A stretch of DNA of 64,000 bases. Origin: an uncultured Prevotellaceae bacterium. Lineage in GTDB: Bacteria > Bacteroidota > Bacteroidia > Bacteroidales > Bacteroidaceae. Shown piece after piece: positions 58,154 through 64,000 of this stretch. The stretch lies in assembly GCA_946415365.1 (NCBI GenBank), contig CAMKSE010000004.1:1-64000 (forward strand), read 5' to 3'. Both the position numbers and the translations under genes were made by a program. The notes under the pieces were generated by a model. It was not told the origin of the DNA, made no database searches, and saw only the letters and a program-made list of their open reading frames with translations. Within the stretch, counting starts at the first letter, position 1; each line of letters begins with the position of its first letter.

Positions 58154-60226
58154 ATGAACACAATCAGACTTCGCTATTTGACGCTGGTGGTGACGCTCGC
58201 TGCCGTCATTTTCCTGTCTGGATGCGGAGGAAATACCAAAGAACAGGAAAGGCAGCGCAGGGAAGCAGAAGACATGGTCTATGCGGCCTATCTCGACAAA
58301 GACTACCCACGTATCATAGAACTGGTGGACAGTTTCAAGCCGCAGGGATGTTTTTCCGAAGGTAAAGCCTGCTACTGGCTGGGCTACGCCTATGACCGTA
58401 TGATGCAGAAACGCATGGCCGAACTGTACTGGAAGACGGGTATCGCCGCTGTAGAGAACTCTACTGACGACGAGGACGTGCGGGTGTATGCCGGCATTAC
58501 CAACCGCCTGACGGGCCTTTTGAGTACATGGACTGAATTCGAAGACGCCCTGAAAGTGGCCATACCCGCTACAGAAAGGCTAAAAAGCCTGGGACGCGAC
58601 ACGACCAGCGAATACACCAACATGCTCATCTATATCGGCTGTAGTCAGAGCCGTCTGGGATTGAGTGATGACAAGAACGACAATCGTCTGGAAGAGGCTT
58701 ATCGCGCCCATCTGAACAACATCAATAATCATCCTGATGCGATCAACTACCGCGATGCTATCGTGGGCGTGATTAACATCAGCTACAACTATCTGGAAAT
58801 AGCCGACTATAAGAAGGCTGTATTATGGCTTGAGCGCCTGAACCAGTTGATCGACGGATATGAGAAGCAGGCTGACGCGCGACCTGACTATAGCAACAAA
58901 CAGCGGGCACGCTACAACATCTATTTAGCCAGAGCCTTAGAGGGTATGGGGCGCAAGGACGAAGCCGCCGAGGCCTACAGGCTGTTTTGCCAGACAGATT
59001 TCTTCCAGACGGCAGAAGGCAAGATACTGGCCAGCGACTATCTGCAACTGGCAGGACGTTGGCAGGATGCTGCCGACAACTTCGGAAGCCTGGATGAAAT
59101 GATGAAAGAGTTCGGCACCAGCTATTCGTTGGAGAACATACAGAAAATGCTCCTAAAGAAGTATGAAGTCAATAAGAAGGCCGGACGAATCGACACGGCC
59201 CGTGCCGTGAGCTTAAGTATCACCGAACGGCTCGACTCGGCCATCACCCTCTCGCGCATCGCCGAAGCCCGTGAAGAGGCGGCTGTACACCAGAAGGAAC
59301 TGGAGATGACAGCCGAGAATGAGCGTTACGTTCGCCAGCGCCACATCGGACGAGTGATTGGTATGGCGGCAACCATTCTGTTCCTCCTCGTCTACATCAT
59401 CGTGCGCCACCGCATGGGAGTCCGTCTGAGAAAGGCCCACAACGACCTGAAGACGGCCTACGACCAGCTCGAAGAGACCACCAGCGCCAAGGAGCGCATG
59501 GAGAGTGAGCTGCGCATTGCCCGCGACATACAGATGTCGATGGTGCCCAGCGTGTTCCCCAACGTAGAGGGTCTCGATATGTATGCCTCGATGACACCCG
59601 CCAAGGAGGTGGGTGGCGACCTGTACAACTTCCTCTGGAAAGGCGACATGCTCTATTTCTGCATCGGCGATGTCAGCGGCAAGGGTGTGCCCGCATCGCT
59701 CTTCATGACCTTGGCCACTCGCGGATTCCTGACCCTGGCTTCGACAGGGAGAAAACCTGCCGAGATAGCCACCCGCCTGAATGTCGAACTGTCGGACAAC
59801 AACGAGATGGCCATGTTTGTCACCATGTTCATCTGCATGTACGACCTAAAACAAGGACGGATAGAGTATTGCAATGCCGGGCACAATCCGCCCGTCATCG
59901 GCAATGCCGAGGGGCAATACGCCTTCCTCGATGTCAAGGAGGCCAATGCCCCTATCGGACTATGGCCCGACCTGGAATATGTAGGCGAAGAGATGGACTT
60001 GCCCAGCGGCGGTATGATGCTGCTCTACACCGACGGCCTGAACGAAGCCGAGAACCGCCAGCAGGAACAGTATGGCAAAGACCGTATCATCCAGTTGATG
60101 ACGTCGCACGCTTCTCTAAGTATGCGCGACATCATCGAGGCCCTCAAGGCCGACACCGACCAGTTCCGCGACGGCGCCGAGCAGAACGACGACCTCACCA
60201 TGCTCGCCTTCCGCATCACCAATTAG
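58154..60226 (+). CDS. TPR lipoprotein with cytoplasmic SpoIIE/RsbU-type phosphatase
   Basis: 690 aa from the ATG at 58154; an upstream non-ATG start is excluded by the promoter. SPII-like leader (MNTIRLRYLTLVVTLAAVIF, LSGC). A helical TPR-type sensor region (about 30-370) faces the periplasm. TM helix about 398-416 (IGMAATILFLLVYIIV), a coiled coil (about 420-455), then a PP2C/SpoIIE domain (about 455-690) with AKEVGGDLYNF, IGDVSGKGVPASLFMTLATR, CNAGHNPPV, LLYTDGLNEAEN and NDDLTMLAFR; the metal-binding Asp residues are intact. RsbU-type phosphatases act on anti-anti-sigma proteins; no such partner gene is in the window. A strong terminator follows directly. Confidence 0.88.
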   Translation: MNTIRLRYLTLVVTLAAVIFLSGCGGNTKEQERQRREAEDMVYAAYLDKDYPRIIELVDSFKPQGCFSEGKACYWLGYAYDRMMQKRMAELYWKTGIAAVENSTDDEDVRVYAGITNRLTGLLSTWTEFEDALKVAIPATERLKSLGRDTTSEYTNMLIYIGCSQSRLGLSDDKNDNRLEEAYRAHLNNINNHPDAINYRDAIVGVINISYNYLEIADYKKAVLWLERLNQLIDGYEKQADARPDYSNKQRARYNIYLARALEGMGRKDEAAEAYRLFCQTDFFQTAEGKILASDYLQLAGRWQDAADNFGSLDEMMKEFGTSYSLENIQKMLLKKYEVNKKAGRIDTARAVSLSITERLDSAITLSRIAEAREEAAVHQKELEMTAENERYVRQRHIGRVIGMAATILFLLVYIIVRHRMGVRLRKAHNDLKTAYDQLEETTSAKERMESELRIARDIQMSMVPSVFPNVEGLDMYASMTPAKEVGGDLYNFLWKGDMLYFCIGDVSGKGVPASLFMTLATRGFLTLASTGRKPAEIATRLNVELSDNNEMAMFVTMFICMYDLKQGRIEYCNAGHNPPVIGNAEGQYAFLDVKEANAPIGLWPDLEYVGEEMDLPSGGMMLLYTDGLNEAENRQQEQYGKDRIIQLMTSHASLSMRDIIEALKADTDQFRDGAEQNDDLTMLAFRITN

Positions 60227-60296
60227 AGCCGTGGGGACAGGTACCTGAGTCATAGCAGCCGTCATACCCAAGTACCTGTCCCCACGGCTATTTTTT
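60227..60296 (+). terminator. Very strong intrinsic terminator
   Basis: AGCCGTGGGGACAGGTAC (60227-60244) pairs perfectly with GTACCTGTCCCCACGGCT (60272-60289) over 18 bp, followed by ATTTTTT. It begins at the base after the phosphatase stop. Confidence 0.9.
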
Positions 60297-60357
60297 CGCA
60301 ATGCGCATTCCACCAACTGTCACCGCCACAATAAATACAAAGAAAGTAATGCTTTTC

Positions 60358-60389
60358 TTTGGATGTTTGCGCGATTTGTGCTACCTTTG
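60358..60389 (+). promoter_or_regulatory. Promoter of the 345-aa exported protein gene
   Basis: -33 TTTG (60358-60361), 20-bp spacer, -7 TACCTTTG (60382-60389), 25 nt before the ATG at 60415. Confidence 0.75.
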
Positions 60390-60414
60390 TACCCAAATTA
60401 AAACCAAAACCGAA

Positions 60415-61452
60415 ATGAGGAAGCTTTTTATATGCATCGCATGTCTGATGGCGGGATTCGCCATACAGGCACATAGCCAGACAAAGGAGGAGACGATCAA
60501 GGAAATCAGGAAACTGTACGCCGAGGCGAAGGAAAAGATTGCCCAGAACGGCAAGGGCGGAAAATCGCCCAAGGATATGAATATCACCCTGAACAGACTG
60601 GAGGACGAGGACGTGCCCCTCTACGACATGGAGAGCATCGACTACTATTTCGACGAGATCTCCCCAGATGACGGCCACCCTACGAAACACCCCTACTTCA
60701 TCGTGGAGAACTGGACGAACCACGGGCACCTGAGATATCGCGAGGTGCTGCTCAACCCACAAAGCCAGCAGGTGGTATTCTGTTATATGAGAGGAGAGAC
60801 CGATGCCGGCTTCGTCGTGGAGTCACGCTACTACTTCGACGCGGAAGGACAATGTGTGGAAGAGAAGCACAATACATCTAACTCCTGGAGTTCTGCCGAC
60901 AACGAGAAGAGGTATGCGGAGAGATGCCTGAGGTTGTTCAGTATGATCAACTACAACGGCTACTTCACCCCGTTGGACCTCGACAGTCCGAAGAAGCGCA
61001 CAACCCCCAAGGGGGATCGTATGAAGCACATCCGCTCCATCTATGCCCAGGCCAAGGAGAAGGTGGCAGCCAACGCCAAGAGGGAGATGCCAGACGAGTT
61101 GCTGATCACCACCCACGACATGGGCGACAACATGCCACCAAGGACGAGCGAGAGTAAGCTCTACTTCGACAACGACGGCTTGTACTTCATCAGTCGTCAT
61201 GTCAGTTCGATGCAGTACGACGGCTACGACGAGCTGCTCTTCGAACCGAAGACCGACGACCTTATCTTCTCGTACTCACGAGGCGAAGAGGAAGGTGAGG
61301 TGTACGAGTGGCGTTATTACTACGACGAGAACGGCAAATGCATCGAGACGAAGTCGAACTCTGAGGAAACAGATGAGGGCTTCTATGACAAACGTGCCGC
61401 CAAGGATTTACAAGCCATCTTCCGCGTTTTAACGTCAAACGAAAACGACTAA
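60415..61452 (+). CDS. Exported protein with two copies of one domain
   Basis: 345 aa from the ATG at 60415 (promoter excludes earlier starts). Signal MRKLFICIACLMAGFAIQAH, cleavage near SQT. Two homologous halves: about 28-180 (IRKLYAEAKEKIAQNGKGG, YYFDAEGQCVEEKHNTSNS) and about 203-340 (IRSIYAQAKEKVAANAKREM, YYYDENGKCIETKSNSEE). Each has an N-terminal helix and a beta-rich part with F/Y-CY/SYSRGE. I do not recognise the family. Periplasmic or outer-surface location is inferred. Confidence 0.7.
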   Translation: MRKLFICIACLMAGFAIQAHSQTKEETIKEIRKLYAEAKEKIAQNGKGGKSPKDMNITLNRLEDEDVPLYDMESIDYYFDEISPDDGHPTKHPYFIVENWTNHGHLRYREVLLNPQSQQVVFCYMRGETDAGFVVESRYYFDAEGQCVEEKHNTSNSWSSADNEKRYAERCLRLFSMINYNGYFTPLDLDSPKKRTTPKGDRMKHIRSIYAQAKEKVAANAKREMPDELLITTHDMGDNMPPRTSESKLYFDNDGLYFISRHVSSMQYDGYDELLFEPKTDDLIFSYSRGEEEGEVYEWRYYYDENGKCIETKSNSEETDEGFYDKRAAKDLQAIFRVLTSNEND

Positions 61453-61480
61453 CGAAAGTAGGCTCTTAGTCCACTTTCTG

Positions 61481-61529
61481 ATTGCACAAATCGGCCAAAG
61501 TGTGCACAAATTGGTTGATTTTGTGCAAT
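61481..61529. promoter_or_regulatory. Inverted repeat upstream of the etf promoter
   Basis: ATTGCACAAA (61481-61490) and TTTGTGCAAT (61520-61529) form an exact 10-bp inverted repeat, and a third TGCACAAA copy is at 61503-61510. It ends 3 bp before the -33 box, a classic position for a redox or catabolic regulator. Confidence 0.6.
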
Positions 61530-61532
61530 TTA

Positions 61533-61564
61533 TTTGGCCATATGCGCAAAAAGTAGTACCTTTG
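61533..61564 (+). promoter_or_regulatory. etfBA operon promoter
   Basis: -33 TTTG (61533-61536), 20-bp spacer, -7 TACCTTTG (61557-61564), leaving a leader of about 40 nt before etfB. Confidence 0.8.
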
Positions 61565-61611
61565 CGCCCGATTTTGCAAAAAGGATATCATTTTTACACA
61601 TTATTTATAAT

Positions 61612-62484
61612 ATGGCTTTAAAGATTGTTGTTCTGGCCAAGCAAGTGCCAGACACCCGAAACGTGGGTAAGGACGCCATGACTGCCGAAGGCACCGTTAA
61701 CCGTGCTGCCCTACCCGCCATCTTCAATCCAGAAGATTTGAACGCCTTGGAGCAGGCCCTTCGCCTGAAGGAGCAAAACCCAGGCTCAACAGTAGGAATC
61801 CTCACGATGGGTCCTCCACGTGCAGGTGAGATTATCCGTCAGGGACTTTATCGTGGCGCTGATACTGGTTGGTTGCTGACCGACCGTCTCTTCGCAGGTG
61901 CCGATACCCTCGCTACTTCTTATGCGCTGGCTACTGCCATCAAGAAGATTGGCGATGTTGACATCGTAATCGGTGGTCGTCAGGCTATCGATGGTGATAC
62001 CGCTCAGGTAGGTCCTCAGGTGGCTCAGAAGCTGGGCCTCAACCAGGTTACTTACGCTGAGGAGGTTCTCTCAGTAAAGGATGGCAAGGCTACTATCAAG
62101 CGTGTGATCGACGGTGGTGTGGAGACGGTTGAGGCTCCTCTGCCTGTGGTGATTACCGTTAACGGAAGCGCTGCTCCCTGTCGCCCCCAGAATGCTAAGC
62201 TGGTGATGAAGTACAAGCGCGCTACCTGTCCTATGGAGCGTCCTGCCGAGGGTACACCATACGACTATCTGTACGATGAGCGTCCTGAGCTCACACTGAA
62301 CCAGTGGAGCGTGGCCGACGTGGATGGCGATGTAAACCAGTGCGGTCTGAATGGCTCACCCACCAAGGTGAAAGCCATCAAGAACATCGTGTTCCAGGCT
62401 AAGGAGTCGAAAACTTTGACGGCTTCTGATGCTGATATCGAGGGAATGATCAAAGAATTGTTGGACGAGAAGATTATTGGCTAA
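61612..62484 (+). CDS. etfB: Electron-transfer flavoprotein beta subunit
   Basis: 290 aa from the ATG at 61612. Family marks: KIVVLAKQVPDT at the start, NPEDLNALEQALRLKEQNPG, TSYALATAIKKIGDVDIVIG, GRQAIDGDTAQVGPQVAQKL. It binds AMP or, in bifurcating types, FAD, and pairs with EtfA to carry electrons from an acyl-CoA dehydrogenase. It starts the operon with etfA, a 59-aa membrane protein and an acyl-CoA dehydrogenase. The spacing to etfA is 8 bp. Confidence 0.93.
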   Translation: MALKIVVLAKQVPDTRNVGKDAMTAEGTVNRAALPAIFNPEDLNALEQALRLKEQNPGSTVGILTMGPPRAGEIIRQGLYRGADTGWLLTDRLFAGADTLATSYALATAIKKIGDVDIVIGGRQAIDGDTAQVGPQVAQKLGLNQVTYAEEVLSVKDGKATIKRVIDGGVETVEAPLPVVITVNGSAAPCRPQNAKLVMKYKRATCPMERPAEGTPYDYLYDERPELTLNQWSVADVDGDVNQCGLNGSPTKVKAIKNIVFQAKESKTLTASDADIEGMIKELLDEKIIG

Positions 62485-62492
62485 AGAGAGAT

Positions 62493-63515
62493 ATGAACAA
62501 CGTATTTGTATATTGCGAAATTGAAGGTACTCAGGTACAGGAAGTATCTCAGGAGCTGCTGACCAAGGGTCGCAAGCTCGCCAATGAACTCAAGGTTGAG
62601 CTCCACGCCATTGTTGCTGGTACTGGCATCAAGGGTAAGGTTGAGGATCAGATTCTGCCGTATGGTGTTGACAAGCTGTTTGTTTTCGACGCTAAGGACC
62701 TGTTCCCCTACACCTCTGCTCCCCACACAGACATTCTGGTTAACCTCTTTAAGGAGGAGCAGCCTCAGATCTGCCTGATGGGTGCTACCGTTATCGGTCG
62801 CGACCTCGGCCCTCGTGTATCGTCATCACTGACCTCTGGTCTGACAGCTGACTGCACAGAGCTGGAGATTGGTCCTTTCGAGGATAAGAAGAACAACAAG
62901 ACATACGAGAATCTGCTCTATCAGATTCGTCCTGCCTTCGGTGGTAACATCGTAGCTACCATCGTTAACCCCGACCACCGTCCACAGATGGCTACTGTAC
63001 GCTCTGGCGTGATGCAGAAGGCTATCTACGAGGGTGAATGCAAGAAGGAGGTTGTTTATCCTGAGGTAAGCAAGTATGTTAGCCCAGAGGCTTTCGTAGT
63101 GAAGGTGCTCGATCACCACGTAGAGGCTGCCAAGCACAACCTGAAGGGCGCACCTATCGTAGTGGCTGGCGGTTACGGTATGGGATCGAAGGAGAACTTC
63201 GACCTGCTGTTCCAGCTGGCTAAGGTGCTGCATGGTGAGGTTGGTGGTAGCCGTGCTGCTGTTGATGCAGGCTGGTTGGATCACGACCGTCAGATTGGAC
63301 AGACTGGTGTTACCGTTCATCCAAAGGTGTACATCGCCTGTGGTATCTCTGGACAGATTCAGCACATTGCTGGTATGCAGGATTCTGGTATCATCATCTC
63401 TGTGAACAGCGACCCCGATGCACCTATCAACAAGATTGCCGACTACGTAATCGTTGGCACCGTTGAGGAGGTTGTACCTAAACTGATCAAGTACTACAAG
63501 CAGAACTCAAAGTAA
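62493..63515 (+). CDS. etfA: Electron-transfer flavoprotein alpha subunit
   Basis: 340 aa. The N-terminal half is ETF-like (MNNVFVYCEIEGTQVQEVSQ), and the C-terminal FAD-binding domain has VVAGGYGMGSKENFDLLFQL, GGSRAAVDAGWLDHDRQIGQ, TGVTVHPKVYIACGISGQIQ and SVNSDPDAPIN. With EtfB it shuttles electrons in the cytoplasm. Its stop overlaps the ATG of the next gene by one base. Confidence 0.93.
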   Translation: MNNVFVYCEIEGTQVQEVSQELLTKGRKLANELKVELHAIVAGTGIKGKVEDQILPYGVDKLFVFDAKDLFPYTSAPHTDILVNLFKEEQPQICLMGATVIGRDLGPRVSSSLTSGLTADCTELEIGPFEDKKNNKTYENLLYQIRPAFGGNIVATIVNPDHRPQMATVRSGVMQKAIYEGECKKEVVYPEVSKYVSPEAFVVKVLDHHVEAAKHNLKGAPIVVAGGYGMGSKENFDLLFQLAKVLHGEVGGSRAAVDAGWLDHDRQIGQTGVTVHPKVYIACGISGQIQHIAGMQDSGIIISVNSDPDAPINKIADYVIVGTVEEVVPKLIKYYKQNSK

Positions 63516-63694
63516 TGGAAAAGAGAAAGGTGTGGCGAATAGCCAATGGTTTAGTAGCACTAGCAGCACTTGCATTCAGCATTTTCAGCTTTTGTAATAA
63601 TCAGCTAAAAACAGGCATTGCTTATGCACTACTTACCGTAACGTGTTCTATAAACTACATCTTATCAAGAAAGATTGAAAACAACAAAGAATAA
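63515..63694 (+). CDS. Small membrane protein (59 aa)
   Basis: It starts on the last base of the etfA stop (TAATG) and encodes MEKRKVWRIANGLVALAALA and two hydrophobic stretches (about 10-28 and 35-50), with a Cys-containing centre (IFSFCNNQLKTG). It ends SRKIENNKE. Two TM helices are likely. No known homolog named; its tight position in an electron-transfer operon suggests a role in anchoring or assembly. It is too short for common gene callers. Confidence 0.65.
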   Translation: MEKRKVWRIANGLVALAALAFSIFSFCNNQLKTGIAYALLTVTCSINYILSRKIENNKE

Positions 63695-63696
63695 TT

Positions 63697-64000
63697 ATGG
63701 CAAACTATTATAGTGACCACCCAGAGATTGGATTCTATCTGAATCATCCTCTGATGGCTCGTATCGTCGAGCTGAAGGAAAAGGGTTTCGCTGATGCGAA
63801 AGAATATGACTACGCTCCCGTTGACCTGGGCGATGCCATCGAGAACTACAAGCAGATTCTCGACATCACTGGCGACGTGGCTGCCAATATCATCGAGCCA
63901 AACTCTGAGAGCGTCGACCTCGAAGGTCCACACCTCGAGAACGGTCGTATGATCTACGCCTCTAAGACTTACGAGAACCTCGACGCCACCCGCAAGGCTG
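63697..64000 (+). CDS. Acyl-CoA dehydrogenase, N-terminal part (runs off the window)
   Basis: The ATG at 63697 opens MANYYSDHPEIGFYLNHPLM, ARIVELKEKGF and DLGDAIENYKQILDITGDVA, which match the N-terminus of the Bacteroidota acyl-CoA dehydrogenases that pair with EtfBA. About 101 codons are in the window and the frame is open to the end. Substrate cannot be told from this part. Confidence 0.85.
   Translation, partial: MANYYSDHPEIGFYLNHPLMARIVELKEKGFADAKEYDYAPVDLGDAIENYKQILDITGDVAANIIEPNSESVDLEGPHLENGRMIYASKTYENLDATRKA

Overview
The window looks like a chromosomal segment of a gut or oral Bacteroidales bacterium, most likely Prevotellaceae (Prevotella in the broad sense). This rests on Bacteroidota promoters (TTTG, about 20 bp, then TAnnTTTG) ahead of many genes, on secreted proteins ending in a Prevotella-type sorting-like tail (Y-x-L-x-G-x-x-L ... 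NGRKxxxK), on many SPII lipoproteins, on a BspA-type leucine-rich-repeat remnant, on M56/BlaI and AraC membrane regulators, and on the Bacteroidota form of cobalamin genes. No rRNA, tRNA or CRISPR array was seen.

Region 1 (1-13.1 kb) is accessory and rearranged. It holds a RhuM-like protein, a lipocalin-like lipoprotein, two giant Gly-rich secreted proteins (1288 and 1733 aa) that share a 461-bp identical 3' block, a decayed 41-42-bp minisatellite between them, and a graveyard made of a truncated AraC gene, a second copy of the RhuM tail and a broken traX.

Region 2 (13.1-18.7 kb, minus strand) is a compact operon: acetyltransferase, CstA, VanX-like D-Ala-D-Ala dipeptidase, a one-polypeptide amino-acid ABC transporter (permease, binding lobes, ATPase), then the traX remnant. 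Small-peptide and D-Ala salvage is the inferred theme.

Region 3 (18.7-22.8 kb) is a second copy of the lipoprotein/AraC module: a frameshifted lipoprotein, a BspA scrap, a 375-aa lipoprotein, its promoter cassette and the intact 7TM AraC regulator. Three GAGTTAACTC palindromes spaced exactly 22 bp apart lie upstream of that regulator.

Region 4 (22.8-28.4 kb) has a BlaI/M56 pair with a carboxypeptidase-regulatory-like and TonB-C tail, and three exported proteins of unknown role.

Region 5 (28.5-38.9 and 45-54.3 kb) is a cobalamin region: CbiG-CbiF and CbiJ-CbiD fusions, BtuF and BtuC without an adjacent BtuD, CobS, CobU, CobT, CbiB, CbiP and a CbiA split into two frames, followed by a cobalamin riboswitch driving BtuB, an exported CbiK-type chelatase and a second TonB receptor. 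A family of ACGAATT-based hairpins sits in the gaps of this locus. An LRR and secreted-protein operon with a TPR membrane regulator interrupts it (38.9-44.8 kb).

Region 6 (54.3-64 kb) has a tandem SGNH-esterase/phytase-like protein, a DUF486 membrane protein, a 290-bp imperfect palindrome with two short ORFs beyond it, a lipoprotein TPR-SpoIIE phosphatase, a duplicated-domain exported protein, and an etfB-etfA-small membrane protein-acyl-CoA dehydrogenase operon running off the right edge.

A recurring theme is that short dispersed repeats have entered reading frames in-phase (ABC fusion, cobT, the giant proteins, an esterase signal peptide).
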